Of a stretch of 64,000 nucleotides of DNA, positions 18,145 through 27,672 are shown piece by piece (the first letter of the stretch is position 1; every line of letters begins with the position of its first letter). A model generated the notes under the pieces. The model searched no databases. It was not told where the DNA came from and worked only from the letters and a program-made list of their open reading frames with translations. Both the position numbers and the translations under genes were made by a program. The DNA is from Polynucleobacter sp. MWH-S4W17 (GTDB lineage Bacteria > Pseudomonadota > Gammaproteobacteria > Burkholderiales > Burkholderiaceae): the NCBI RefSeq assembly GCF_018687535.1, contig NZ_CP061295.1:1488001-1552000 (forward strand). The letters are read 5' to 3'.

Positions 18145-18591
18145 ATGAAAAAATCCAAACTTCTTTTTTGCGCACTCGGATTACTCATTCCCGGCAGCGG
18201 CCTCAATTGTTTGTATCTACAAGGGCTTAAATCTTTTTGGGCATGGGTTCAGCTATTTGCCTTGATAGGTGGCGCAGTAGGCTGGGTCATTCTCAAGGAC
18301 ACCCACTTTCATTCCGCGCCAGGATGGGTGCTCGTTACTTTTGGTTTTATGGCCATCGAAGCAAGCTGGTTAACCACTATAACCTTTGGTCTTCGCTTGG
18401 ATGAGAAGTGGGATGCCCAATTTAATCCCGGCATTGAAGAACAACGACGCAGCCGCTCTGGCTGGCTCGAGATACTGACCGTGATTTTCTCTTTGGTATT
18501 GGGAGCTGGTGTGATGATGACTTTTTTAGCAGTCTCATTTGAGCAATTCTTCATCTCTCAAATCTATGAAGCAAAAAAGCTATCCCAGTAA
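18145..18591 (+). CDS. small integral membrane protein, unknown function
   Basis: This 148-residue protein has about four hydrophobic segments (roughly 5-25, 32-50, 60-82 and 108-132) and few charged residues between them. The opening GLLIPGSGLNCLYLQG recalls the G-x-G-x-x-x-FYLG pattern of TM2-type domains, but the match is partial. It lies 38 bp after the META-domain gene, probably in the same unit, and a terminator follows. Function unknown. Confidence 0.6.
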   Translation: MKKSKLLFCALGLLIPGSGLNCLYLQGLKSFWAWVQLFALIGGAVGWVILKDTHFHSAPGWVLVTFGFMAIEASWLTTITFGLRLDEKWDAQFNPGIEEQRRSRSGWLEILTVIFSLVLGAGVMMTFLAVSFEQFFISQIYEAKKLSQ

Positions 18592-18614
18592 TTGCAGATA
18601 GCTTTCATTTTGCA

Positions 18615-18641
18615 AAAGCCGCTCTTAAGAGCGGTTTTTTT
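18615..18641. terminator. bidirectional Rho-independent terminator
   Basis: CCGCTCTTAAGAGCGG (18619-18634) is a perfect palindrome followed by seven T, and preceded by AAAA. It separates the plus-strand membrane protein gene from the convergent acyl-CoA dehydrogenase gene and could serve both. Confidence 0.85.
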
Positions 18642-18659
18642 ATTCTCTTTTGCGTCCCT

Positions 18660-20447
18660 TTAGAACTGCTCTACTTCTAGGGCATTAGTAGAGTGACCGC
18701 TTTCAACAATTGACGTTGCTAGAGCTTGCGCTTGAGGCATGAGATTCTCAGCAAAAAAACGGGCTGTAGCAATCTTTGCATCATAGAATTTTGGATCGCC
18801 ATCGCGCAGACGCTCGGAAGCTAGGAGCGCCCTTGCCATTTGCCAGCCGCCCAATACCAAGCCAGATAAGCGCAAGTAAGCACAGCTACCAGCATAGACA
18901 GCTTTGATATCTGTCTTTGCATTCGTAACGATGTATGCGACGGCCTGCTCGAAGGCGGCGTGCGCTGAGGTGAGTTGCTTGAGCACCGCTTTAGCATCAG
19001 GGCTTCCACTGGCAGCTAAATCTTTTTCAGTAGCGGCAATTCTTTGTGAAAGCTCTTTGACAATCGCCCCACCATCACGCACTGTTTTTCTACCAACCAA
19101 GTCATTCGCCTGAATTGCAGTAGTGCCTTCATAAATCGTCAAGATGCGGGCATCACGGTAATACTGCGCTGCGCCAGTTTCTTCGATAAAGCCCATGCCA
19201 CCATGCACTTGAACTCCTAGACTAGCCACTTCAATCGACATTTCTGTTGAGAAACCTTTGACAATCGGCACTAGGAATTCATAGATAGCTTGATTGACTT
19301 TACGCACTGCCTCATCTGGAGCAGCATGCTGAGCGTCATAAGCAGAAGCAGCGTAGTAGGCTAATGCACGTGAGGCTTCTGTGTAGGCGCGCATAGTCAT
19401 GAGCATACGCTTTACATCCGGCTGATGAATAATTGCAACTGGGCCTGGTGAGCCAGCTAAGTCACGACTCTGTACACGATCTTTTGCATATTGAACTGCC
19501 TTTTGATAGGCACGCTCCGCCACCGCTACACCTTGCATACCTACTGCAAAGCGAGCTGCATTCATCATCACGAACATATATTCAAGACCGCGATTTTCCT
19601 CGCCAACTAAGTAGCCGATTGCGCCACCATGATCACCAAATTGCAGAACGGCAGTCGGGCTCGCTTTAATGCCTAACTTATGCTCAATCGAAACACAATG
19701 TACATCATTACGCTCACCTAATGAACCATCTTTATTCACCATAAACTTCGGCACTACAAATAATGAAATACCCTTTACGCCCTCTGGCGCATCAGGTGTT
19801 CTGGCTAACACCAAATGGATAATATTCTTAGCCATATCGTGCTCACCATAGGTGATATAGATTTTGGTACCAAAAATCTTGTACGTACCATCGCCCTCTG
19901 GAACAGCGCGTGAGCGAACCATCGCAAGATCAGAGCCAGCTTGCGGCTCAGTCAAATTCATTGTTCCAGTCCACTCACCAGAAATCATCTTTGGAACATA
20001 TTGCTCCTGAAGTTCTGGGCTAGCAGCAGTTAAGAGAGCTTCAATAGCACCATCGGTAAGTAATGGGCAGAGTGCAAAAGAAAGATTGGCTGCATTCACC
20101 ATCTCCAAACAAGCAGTGGAGATCAATTTTGGCAAGCCTTGACCGCCAAACTCTGCCGGATGAATGACGCCTTGCCAGCCAGCAGCGGCGTATTGCTCAA
20201 AAGCCTGTTTGAAACCAGGGGTGGTTGTCACTACACCATCTCTTAAGGAACTTGGGTTTTGATCACCAGCCCAGTTAAGGGGCGCCACTACATCTTGATT
20301 AAATTTGGCCGACTCTTCCAAGATCGCAGGGGCTAAATCTACATCTGCACCCGCATCAGCATAAGCAGGATAGGCAACGACATCCGAAAGCCCAGCTAAT
20401 TCATTCATTACAAACAGCATGTCTTTCACTGGGGCTACGTATGACAT
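18660..20447 (-). CDS. acyl-CoA dehydrogenase with C-terminal extension domain (DmdC-like)
   Basis: This is a 595-residue flavoprotein dehydrogenase. It has the acyl-CoA dehydrogenase N, middle and C domains (TMNLTEPQAGSDLAMVRSRA near 157-176 binds FAD/substrate; IYEGTTAIQANDL near 430-442 carries the catalytic Glu) plus an extra C-terminal domain of about 130 residues (PF12806 type). This architecture is seen in DmdC, which oxidises 3-methylmercaptopropionyl-CoA, and in related fatty acyl-CoA dehydrogenases. Electrons would pass to the ETF encoded just upstream. Last gene of the cluster with the ligand synthetase; substrate unknown. Confidence 0.88.
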   Translation of the reverse strand: MSYVAPVKDMLFVMNELAGLSDVVAYPAYADAGADVDLAPAILEESAKFNQDVVAPLNWAGDQNPSSLRDGVVTTTPGFKQAFEQYAAAGWQGVIHPAEFGGQGLPKLISTACLEMVNAANLSFALCPLLTDGAIEALLTAASPELQEQYVPKMISGEWTGTMNLTEPQAGSDLAMVRSRAVPEGDGTYKIFGTKIYITYGEHDMAKNIIHLVLARTPDAPEGVKGISLFVVPKFMVNKDGSLGERNDVHCVSIEHKLGIKASPTAVLQFGDHGGAIGYLVGEENRGLEYMFVMMNAARFAVGMQGVAVAERAYQKAVQYAKDRVQSRDLAGSPGPVAIIHQPDVKRMLMTMRAYTEASRALAYYAASAYDAQHAAPDEAVRKVNQAIYEFLVPIVKGFSTEMSIEVASLGVQVHGGMGFIEETGAAQYYRDARILTIYEGTTAIQANDLVGRKTVRDGGAIVKELSQRIAATEKDLAASGSPDAKAVLKQLTSAHAAFEQAVAYIVTNAKTDIKAVYAGSCAYLRLSGLVLGGWQMARALLASERLRDGDPKFYDAKIATARFFAENLMPQAQALATSIVESGHSTNALEVEQF

Positions 20448-20491
20448 TACAACTCCTCTTTATTCAGTTTGTTACTTAACTAATCTACGAT

Positions 20492-21427
20492 TCAACCAAG
20501 TGCTTTTGTTAATTCAGGCACGGCAGTATTCAAATCCGCAACCAAGCCATAATCAGCAACACCAAATATTGGCGCCTCTGGATCTTTATTGATTGCGACG
20601 ATCACTTTGGAATCTTTCATGCCAGCCAAATGCTGAATGGCCCCTGAGATACCTACAGCAATGTAAAGCTGAGGAGCAACAATCTTGCCGGTCTGGCCCA
20701 CTTGGTAATCATTGGGAACGTAACCAGCATCCACCGCTGCACGGGATGCGCCCAAAGCAGCACCGAGCTTGTCAGCCAAAGGTGCAATGAGCTCCTGATA
20801 CTTTTCACCGGAACCTAAACCGCGACCACCAGAAACAATAATCTTGGCGGCGGTCAATTCTGGGCGATCCGATTTAGTCAACTCACGGCCAACAAAGGAA
20901 GATTTGCCAGCAGATTCAGCGGCAGCTTGTTTCTCAACTGCTGCAGAACCGCCAGTGGCAGTTACTGGATCAAAACCCGTTGTACGGACAGTAATGACTT
21001 TTACAGGATCAGCAGATTGCACGGTAGCAATTGCATTGCCTGCGTAGATCGGACGCTCAAAAGTATCTGCAGAGATGACTTTAGTAATGTCGGACAATTG
21101 AGCCATATCTAACTTAGCAGCAACGCGTGGCAATACATTCTTACCATTAGCAGTTGCAGGAGCGAGGATATGACTGTAGCCATTTGCAATGGAGAGGATC
21201 TGCGCAGCCAAAGGTTCAGCCAATTGATCAGCCAAATTAGCGGCATCAATTTGAATGACTTTGCGTACACCAGCAATTTGAGCTGCGGCAGCTGCGGCAG
21301 CATCAGCACTGCTACCAGCAACGAGAACGTCCACCTCAGGAGAGCACTGCAAAGCAGCTGCAACGGCATTTAAGGTTGCCGCTTTTAATGATTGATTGTC
21401 GTGTTCAGCAATAACAAGTGCGGCCAT
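20492..21427 (-). CDS. etfA: electron transfer flavoprotein alpha subunit
   Basis: EtfA binds FAD and carries electrons from acyl-CoA dehydrogenases to ETF-quinone oxidoreductase. The 311-residue protein has the Ala-rich N domain and the C-terminal FAD domain with SGGRGLGSGEKYQ near 197-209, GASRAAVDAGYVPND, GQTGKIVAPQLYIAVGISGAIQH and INKDPEAPIFGVADYG. It starts on the base directly after the etfB stop codon, so the two are coupled. Confidence 0.95.
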   Translation of the reverse strand: MAALVIAEHDNQSLKAATLNAVAAALQCSPEVDVLVAGSSADAAAAAAAQIAGVRKVIQIDAANLADQLAEPLAAQILSIANGYSHILAPATANGKNVLPRVAAKLDMAQLSDITKVISADTFERPIYAGNAIATVQSADPVKVITVRTTGFDPVTATGGSAAVEKQAAAESAGKSSFVGRELTKSDRPELTAAKIIVSGGRGLGSGEKYQELIAPLADKLGAALGASRAAVDAGYVPNDYQVGQTGKIVAPQLYIAVGISGAIQHLAGMKDSKVIVAINKDPEAPIFGVADYGLVADLNTAVPELTKALG

Positions 21428-22177
21428 TTAGATCACCTTCGCTTCATTTTTGAGTTTTTCTACAAGGGCTGCTACATCAGCAACCATTACGCCAGCAGAA
21501 CGCTTTGGCGGCTCCTCTACTTTAAGTGTTTTCAGACGTGGGGCAATATCGACACCCAATTCTTCAGGCCTCACGATATCAATCGTTTTCTTCTTGGCCT
21601 TCATGATGTTCGGCAAAGTGACATAGCGTGGTTCATTCAAGCGCAGGTCAGTGGTAATCACTGCCGGCAAAGTTAGTGCAATCGTTTCTAAGCCGCCATC
21701 GACTTCGCGAGTCACAGTGGCCTTGCCGTCTGCAACCACTACTTTGGAGGCAAAGGTAGCTTGAGGAATATCCAACAAGCTTGCCAGCATCTGACCGGTT
21801 TGATTGCTGTCATCGTCAATTGCTTGCTTACCGAGAATGATGATTTGCGCTTGCTCTTTATCAGAGAGCGCCTTGAGAATCTTCGCTACTGCTAAAGGTT
21901 GTAGCTCTGCATCTGTCTCAACCAGGATGGCGCGATCCGCGCCAATTGCTAATGCAGTGCGGAGAGTTTCTTGACACTGGGTTGCACCAGCACTAACCAC
22001 TACCACCTCACTGGCCACACCTGCCTCTTTCAAGCGTACTGCCTCCTCTACTGCGATTTCATCAAAGGGATTCATACTCATTTTGACGTTTGCTAAATCA
22101 ACCCCAGAGTTGTCTGATTTCACCCGAATTTTGACGTTGTAATCAACAACGCGTTTTACAGCTACTAAGACTTTCAT
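21428..22177 (-). CDS. etfB: electron transfer flavoprotein beta subunit
   Basis: EtfB pairs with EtfA and holds AMP. The 249-residue protein opens with [19 protein letters not shown] and has the signature [18 protein letters not shown] near 34-51, [17 protein letters not shown] near 115-131 and a C-terminal LKVEEPPKR recognition region. It is third in a minus-strand operon after the deacetylase and acyl-CoA ligase genes. Confidence 0.95.
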   Translation of the reverse strand: MKVLVAVKRVVDYNVKIRVKSDNSGVDLANVKMSMNPFDEIAVEEAVRLKEAGVASEVVVVSAGATQCQETLRTALAIGADRAILVETDAELQPLAVAKILKALSDKEQAQIIILGKQAIDDDSNQTGQMLASLLDIPQATFASKVVVADGKATVTREVDGGLETIALTLPAVITTDLRLNEPRYVTLPNIMKAKKKTIDIVRPEELGVDIAPRLKTLKVEEPPKRSAGVMVADVAALVEKLKNEAKVI

Positions 22178-22261
22178 CCCTCAAACCTCTCTAATATATA
22201 AATCGAGGATAAACCCTCTAAAAAAGCACGATCGTTTTATTTTACCTGAATATTTGCCAAA

Positions 22262-23914
22262 TTAAACATCAATTGCGGTGGCTGAACCCGCCTGCTTCCG
22301 AAGCTCAAACTTCTGAATCTTGCCAGTCGAGGTCTTCGGCAGCTCACAAAACACAATGGCTCTAGGAACCTTAAAGCCTGCTAAATGCTGCTTACAGTGA
22401 GCAATAATCTCCTCGGCAGTCACTTCTGAGCCAGGTTTAATTTCCAAAAAGGCACAAGGCGTTTCACCCCACTTAGGATCAGGCTTAGCAACCACTGCAG
22501 CAGCGTTAATAGCTGGGTGTCGATAGAGTACATCCTCAACCTCTACAGATGAAATATTTTCACCTCCAGAAATAATGATGTCTTTGCTGCGGTCCTTCAT
22601 CTTCACATAGCCATCTGGATTCATTACTGCTAAGTCACCTGAGTGGAACCAGCCGCCTTCAAAAGCTTCTTGAGTTGCCTTTTCGTTTTTTAGGTAGCCC
22701 TTCATCGCGATATTGCCCTTGAACATAATTTCGCCCATGGTCTCACCATCCGCTGGGACGGGCTTCATTGTTTCTGGATCAAGAACAGCGATTGCTTGTT
22801 GCATGTGATAACGCACACCTTGACGCGCATTTAAGCGAGCACGTTCACCGATATCCACAGCATTCCACTCATCTTGTTTGACGCACACAGCTGCCGGTCC
22901 ATAGGTTTCAGTCAATCCATAGACATGAGTTAAATCAAATCCTAACTTTTCCATGCCCTCAATAATGGATGCAGGTGGTGCGGCGCCCGCGATCAAGCCT
23001 TTGACGCCTGTGGGCACTCCCACCTTCAACTCATCAGGCGCGTTGACTAATAGGTTATGCACAATGGGTGCTGCGCAGTAGTGCGTCACACCATGTTCTT
23101 TAATGGCCGCAAAAATATTTTGCGCATCAACCCGACGCAAGCAGACATTAATGCCAGCGCGAGCGGCAATCGTCCATGGAAAGCACCAACCATTGCAATG
23201 GAACATTGGCAAAGTCCAGAGATAGATGGGATGCTTATTAATATCCCAGTCCAGCACATTGGAAACGGCATTAATTGCAGCGCCACGGTGGTGATACACC
23301 ACGCCCTTAGGATTACCAGTGGTACCAGATGTATAGTTCAAACAAATCGCTTGCCACTCATCTGCAGGAACCTGCCATGCAAAGTTGGGATCGCCTTCAG
23401 AAAGCAATTTCTCATAAGTGAGCGCCCCCAATTTCTCGCCCGGCACATCAAATTCTTTTTCTTCGACATCCACCACCAAGAAATCACGACCAGAATCTTT
23501 CTTAGCAATCTCAAGCGCTTTTTTCATCACCCCTGAAAATTCAGGATCAACAATGACTACCTTTGCCTCACCATGGTTCAGCATAAAGGCCACAGTCTCT
23601 GCATCCAAACGCGTATTTAGGGCATTTAAAACCGCGCCCGCCATCGGAATACCAAAGTGGGCCTCTACCATTGGAGGGGTGTTAGGCAACATCACTGCCA
23701 CCGTATCGCCCAAGCCAATACCGTGTTTTTGCAAAGCACTAGCCAAGCGACGGCAACGCTCATAAGTTTGCCCCCAAGTCTGACGCAACTTCCCATGAAT
23801 AACGGCAGTTTTATTGGGGTAAATTTCTGCGGAGCGCTCTAAAAATAAGAGCGGAGTAATTGGGGTGTGGTTAGCTGGATTACGAGCCAAACCTTGTTCA
23901 TAAATATTTGCCAT
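22262..23914 (-). CDS. acyl-CoA synthetase, AMP-forming (DmdB-like group)
   Basis: This 550-residue ligase activates a carboxylic acid to its CoA thioester via an acyl-adenylate. Motif A3 is YTSGTTGNPKG near 193-203; the A5 motif VYGLTETYGP near 334 and A8 motif SGGENISSVEVED near 450 follow; the catalytic Lys lies in KTSTGKIQKFELR near 527-539. It resembles medium/short-chain enzymes and the methylmercaptopropionate-CoA ligase group. Together with etfBA and the DmdC-like dehydrogenase it would begin oxidation of a fatty or thio-acid. Substrate is not fixed by sequence. Confidence 0.88.
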   Translation of the reverse strand: MANIYEQGLARNPANHTPITPLLFLERSAEIYPNKTAVIHGKLRQTWGQTYERCRRLASALQKHGIGLGDTVAVMLPNTPPMVEAHFGIPMAGAVLNALNTRLDAETVAFMLNHGEAKVVIVDPEFSGVMKKALEIAKKDSGRDFLVVDVEEKEFDVPGEKLGALTYEKLLSEGDPNFAWQVPADEWQAICLNYTSGTTGNPKGVVYHHRGAAINAVSNVLDWDINKHPIYLWTLPMFHCNGWCFPWTIAARAGINVCLRRVDAQNIFAAIKEHGVTHYCAAPIVHNLLVNAPDELKVGVPTGVKGLIAGAAPPASIIEGMEKLGFDLTHVYGLTETYGPAAVCVKQDEWNAVDIGERARLNARQGVRYHMQQAIAVLDPETMKPVPADGETMGEIMFKGNIAMKGYLKNEKATQEAFEGGWFHSGDLAVMNPDGYVKMKDRSKDIIISGGENISSVEVEDVLYRHPAINAAAVVAKPDPKWGETPCAFLEIKPGSEVTAEEIIAHCKQHLAGFKVPRAIVFCELPKTSTGKIQKFELRKQAGSATAIDV

Positions 23915-23950
23915 CTTCAGCTTTCTATTTCTGTTTTACTAAATTCTTCA

Positions 23951-24871
23951 TTAAATATCTGCAAGCGCCTTGATGTGAGCCACTACGCTGCGGCCTAATG
24001 CCGAGAGGTTATAACCACCCTCTAAGCAACTAACAATGCGTCCTTGCGCATAGTCGCTAGCAATTTCTTTTAAACGTTTGGTAATCCAGACATAGTCATC
24101 CTCTACCAAGCCCATCTGACCCAAATCATCCTCGCGATGAGCATCAAACCCTGCTGAAATCATAATGAGCTCAGGCTCAAAATTACGCAAAGCTGGCAAC
24201 CATTGCTCTTCCACAATGGAGCGCACCACATCACCCCGAGTCGCAGCGGGCAAAGGCACATTCACCATATTGTTAGCATGATCAAGGCCGCTGTATGGAT
24301 AAAAAGGGTGCTGGAAGAAGCTACACATCAAGACATTAGGGTCATTGAAAAAAGCAGCTTCAGTACCGTTGCCATGATGGACATCAAAATCAATGATGGC
24401 GACACGCTCAATGCCGTATGTTTCCATTGCATATCGCGCAGCAATCGCCACGTTATCAAATAAACAAAAACCCATAGAACGCGTTGGCTCCGCATGATGT
24501 CCTGGCGGTCTTACGGCACAAAATACGTTCTCAACCTCACCCTTCATCACAGCATCTACGCCTGCAATAGCAGCGCCTGCCGCCCTGAGTGATGCTCTAT
24601 AAGTATGAGGATTCATGATGGTGTCACCATCGAGCATGAAATACCCACTCTCTGGGGCACGATCCCGAACAAAAGATACGTGGTCAGGACTATGGACCAA
24701 TTCCAATTGGTCTTCGGTTGCCAATGGCGCATCTAAATGATGCAAAAATTGATCAACACCGCTGCGAATCAGCTGATCATTAATCGCCTGAATTCTCTCT
24801 GGACACTCTGGATGATGGCTTCCCATCTCATGTTTCAGAAAGTCTGGATGAGTTATGTATCCTGTTGTCAT
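23951..24871 (-). CDS. histone deacetylase-family amidohydrolase
   Basis: This is a 306-residue zinc deacetylase of the HDAC/acetylpolyamine amidohydrolase superfamily, closest in look to the class II-like bacterial enzymes. His125-His126 (RPPGHHAE) form the charge relay, zinc ligands are Asp163, His165 (DFDVHHGNGT) and Asp243 (SAGFDAHREDD), and the catalytic Tyr is in LEGGYN near 284. Bacteria have no histones, so the target is an acetylated small molecule or protein lysine. It leads the acyl-CoA cluster, 36 bp before the ligase, which may hint at acyl-group turnover. Confidence 0.9.
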   Translation of the reverse strand: MTTGYITHPDFLKHEMGSHHPECPERIQAINDQLIRSGVDQFLHHLDAPLATEDQLELVHSPDHVSFVRDRAPESGYFMLDGDTIMNPHTYRASLRAAGAAIAGVDAVMKGEVENVFCAVRPPGHHAEPTRSMGFCLFDNVAIAARYAMETYGIERVAIIDFDVHHGNGTEAAFFNDPNVLMCSFFQHPFYPYSGLDHANNMVNVPLPAATRGDVVRSIVEEQWLPALRNFEPELIMISAGFDAHREDDLGQMGLVEDDYVWITKRLKEIASDYAQGRIVSCLEGGYNLSALGRSVVAHIKALADI

Positions 24872-24921
24872 TACTCGAAATCCTCAATAGCAAATTTGTA
24901 ATTTTTATAATCTAATTAAAC

Positions 24922-26205
24922 GTGCTCAACATTCGAAAATCCAATACTTACTGCATGAACTTTCATGTCTCCTACTTACTGCTTGCTCTTGCGTTAGCAG
25001 GGTGCTCTAGCACCCCCACACAGCCAACCCAATCGCAACAGCCCATCGTAAACCAGACTGACGATGCCGCTACCGAGGCGCGTTTTAGCCAGAACCTCAA
25101 CGAACTCCTTAACCAGGTCTCACAAAACCAAGAAATCCCACTCCCAGCCCTAGAAATGGGCTTCCTAGATGCTAAAACGGTTCCCTCAATTCGGAAATTG
25201 GTATTACCCCCATCGGGTACATTTAAGAAAAACTGGCTGGCTTATCGTAAACGCTTTATTGAGCCTGTACGCCTTAAGGCTGGCAGGGTCTTTTGGGATC
25301 AAAATCAAGCCTTTTTGAGTCAAGTTGAACAAGAGTCAGGGGTGCCAGCTGAGATTATTGTGGCCATTATTGGCATCGAAACCATCTATGGGCGCCAAAC
25401 GGGCAATTTCAGAGTGAAAGACGTTCTGTCCACTCTCGCCTTTAGTTACCCAGATACCCCTAACAAACCTGCACGCGAACAGCTCTTCAAGGATCAACTC
25501 AAAGAACTCATCCTAATGTGCTGGACTGGGGCGGGTGGCAAGTTACCCTCCAAGAACAGCAGTCAAGGCATCAATAGCGCACGCTTTAATGCCTGTCTAA
25601 ATCAGAATAGCTCTTATGCTGGCGCCATCGGCCTACCCCAGTTCATGCCCAGCAGTATTCGCAGCTTTGCAGTCGATGGTGACGGCGATGGCCAAATTGA
25701 TTTAAAGCAAAGCCCTAAGGACGCTATTGCGAGTGTTGCCAACTTCATGAAAAAACATGGCTGGCAACCCGGTATGCCGATTTCATTTCCAGCTCAAGCT
25801 AATGGTATTGGTCAGGCGAAAGCATTGGCTGATGGTGAGCCGCAGCTGAAATATACGGTTCAAGAGCTCATTGAAAAAGGAATCTTGACTCAACAACAAG
25901 GCGATCTTCAAAGTGGTGGTGTAGAGCCACAAAGCAAAGCTTTCATCGTTGACCTACCGTATCCAGATAAAGATGGTGTAGACCAAGTGCAATATTTTGT
26001 TGGCTTAAATAATTTTCTGACGATAGTGCAATACAACCGCAGTTATTTCTATGCGCAAAGTGTTGCTGAGTTTGCCCAAGCCCTAGGATATAAAAACCAA
26101 AGTGTTGTGCCAGTAGAAAACCCAAGCAAAGCCAGTGGGCCAAAAGCAACTACTGAAAAGTCTAAATCCAAGAAATCCAACCCCAAGAAAAAAGCAAAGT
26201 CTTAG
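24922..26205 (+). CDS. mltB: membrane-bound lytic murein transglycosylase B
   Basis: MltB is an outer-membrane lipoprotein that cleaves peptidoglycan glycan strands to 1,6-anhydro ends. The lipobox is LALAGC with Cys28. The catalytic Glu153 lies in GIETIYGR, and the downstream IGLPQFMPSSIRSFAVDGDGDG region (near 236-257) is typical of family SLT_2. A Lys/Ser-rich tail ends the 427-residue protein. The GTG at 24922 gives a basic n-region; an ATG at 24955 would give a shorter signal and is also possible. The 3' end overlaps cysM by 4 bp, tail to tail. Confidence 0.92.
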   Translation: MLNIRKSNTYCMNFHVSYLLLALALAGCSSTPTQPTQSQQPIVNQTDDAATEARFSQNLNELLNQVSQNQEIPLPALEMGFLDAKTVPSIRKLVLPPSGTFKKNWLAYRKRFIEPVRLKAGRVFWDQNQAFLSQVEQESGVPAEIIVAIIGIETIYGRQTGNFRVKDVLSTLAFSYPDTPNKPAREQLFKDQLKELILMCWTGAGGKLPSKNSSQGINSARFNACLNQNSSYAGAIGLPQFMPSSIRSFAVDGDGDGQIDLKQSPKDAIASVANFMKKHGWQPGMPISFPAQANGIGQAKALADGEPQLKYTVQELIEKGILTQQQGDLQSGGVEPQSKAFIVDLPYPDKDGVDQVQYFVGLNNFLTIVQYNRSYFYAQSVAEFAQALGYKNQSVVPVENPSKASGPKATTEKSKSKKSNPKKKAKS

Positions 26206-27113
26206 GCCGGAAAAACGCCGGTAGATAGGTAGCGGTCACCACGGTCGCAGACAATAAAGACGATCGTGGCATTTTCAACTTGACGGGCTATACGTAAAGC
26301 CACTACCAAAGCACCTCCAGCAGAAATGCCGCAGAAAATACCCTCTTGTGCTGCCAAGCGACGCGCCATCTCCTCTGCATCTGCTTGCGAAACATACTCA
26401 ATTAAATCAACGCGATCACCTTGATAAATCTTAGGCAGATATGCCGGCGCCCACTTCCGAATGCCGGGAATTTGAGAGCCCTCTTCTGGTTGTGCGCCAA
26501 TAATCTGAATCGCAGGATTCATGGACTTCAGATAAGTGGAGACTCCCGTGATGGTTCCAGTTGTTCCCATGGCGGATATAAAATGGGTAATCTGCCCATC
26601 AGTGTCTCGCCAAATTTCTGGCCCAGTAGTCTCTATATGTGCTCTAGGATTGTCAGGATTGGCAAATTGATCGAGCAATCTACCGCGTCCTTCTCTTTGT
26701 AGCTGCAAGGCGTAATCTCTGGCAAATTCCATACCGCCAGAGGCTGCAGTCAATATCAATTCGGCACCATAAGCCGCCATACTTTGACGACGTTCAATGC
26801 TTTGGTTTTCCGGCATGACTAAAATCATTTTGTAACCGAGCATGGCTGCGGTCATTGCTAAAGCAATACCTGTATTACCGCTAGTTGCCTCAATTAATGT
26901 ATCGCCAGGTTTAATCTCACCGCGTTCTTGTGCGCGTGAAATCATCGACAGCGCAGGTCGGTCCTTCACCGACCCGGCTGGATTATTTCCTTCCAACTTA
27001 CCCAAGATCACATTATTACGGTTGTCGTTTTCTAAACCAGGAATACGCTGCAAACGAACTAAGGGAGTATTGCCCACAGTCTGTGAAATAGTAAGGTAGG
27101 AAGGTTTGCTCAT
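26202..27113 (-). CDS. cysM: cysteine synthase B
   Basis: CysM makes cysteine from O-acetylserine with sulfide, or S-sulfocysteine with thiosulfate. The 303-residue PLP enzyme binds the cofactor at Lys50 (NPAGSVKDRP), has the asparagine loop EATSGNTGIALA near 68-79 and the phosphate-binding GTTGTITG near 178-185. The short length and RLQRIPG opening fit CysM better than CysK. No other cysteine genes are adjacent. Confidence 0.92.
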   Translation of the reverse strand: MSKPSYLTISQTVGNTPLVRLQRIPGLENDNRNNVILGKLEGNNPAGSVKDRPALSMISRAQERGEIKPGDTLIEATSGNTGIALAMTAAMLGYKMILVMPENQSIERRQSMAAYGAELILTAASGGMEFARDYALQLQREGRGRLLDQFANPDNPRAHIETTGPEIWRDTDGQITHFISAMGTTGTITGVSTYLKSMNPAIQIIGAQPEEGSQIPGIRKWAPAYLPKIYQGDRVDLIEYVSQADAEEMARRLAAQEGIFCGISAGGALVVALRIARQVENATIVFIVCDRGDRYLSTGVFPA

Positions 27114-27154
27114 GAAGCCATTTTAGCCATAAGCCGCCTTACACACGGAAGGGT

Positions 27155-27583
27155 TTAATTTCTGCGACTTGCTCCCATACGCTCCTGCTGATTACGAGGA
27201 CTAGCTTGATTACGCGAATGGCGTCGGCTAGAGGCCCCACCCTCTTTCTTGGTTCGACCATTCGGCTCCCGAAAAGAGCTGGGGGCTTCAATCGTTAAGC
27301 CGTTATCCACCATTTTTTCTACCGATTTCATGCCAATGCCACGAACCCGCTTCTGTAGGTCATTGGCATCTTGAAAATGGCCGCCATCCAAACGCTCAGC
27401 AATAATTGTTTTTGCTTTAGCTGGACCAATTCCCTTGATGCTCTCAAGCTCCGTTTGAGTGGCAGTATTGACATTAATGGGCGAGGCATATACCAACCCA
27501 GTATTTGAAGCCAATAAGGTGAAAGTTGCAGCCGCAGCTCGAACTAAATTCCAAAATTTATCTACATTTAAATTTCTTGTCAT
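27155..27583 (-). CDS. ComEA-like helix-hairpin-helix protein
   Basis: This is a secreted or membrane-tethered DNA-binding protein like ComEA, which holds incoming DNA during natural transformation. After a signal segment (hydrophobic run near 14-33) come two HhH motifs: NTATQTELESIKGIGPAKAK near 40-59 and FQDANDLQKRVRGIGMKSVEKM near 71-92. The tail is Arg/Ser-rich. ATG at 27583 is chosen because GGAG stands 6 bases before it and because the longer frame would run through the hldD terminator. It is solitary, with no comEC nearby, so a role in uptake is inference. Confidence 0.82.
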   Translation of the reverse strand: MTRNLNVDKFWNLVRAAAATFTLLASNTGLVYASPINVNTATQTELESIKGIGPAKAKTIIAERLDGGHFQDANDLQKRVRGIGMKSVEKMVDNGLTIEAPSSFREPNGRTKKEGGASSRRHSRNQASPRNQQERMGASRRN

Positions 27584-27602
27584 CTTCTCTCCGGTAGTGA
27601 AT

Positions 27603-27635
27603 AAAAAAATCCACGAACACAAAGTGTGCGTGGAT
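27603..27635 (-). terminator. Rho-independent terminator after hldD
   Basis: On the minus strand ATCCACGCACAC pairs with GTGTTCGTGGAT (one mismatch, 3-base loop) and is followed by a run of seven T. It lies 38 bp beyond the hldD stop and ends the long gyrA-to-hldD block. Confidence 0.85.
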
Positions 27636-27672
27636 CGTTTACAACGAAGAGAAACTACTTCTGTTGACTGAC

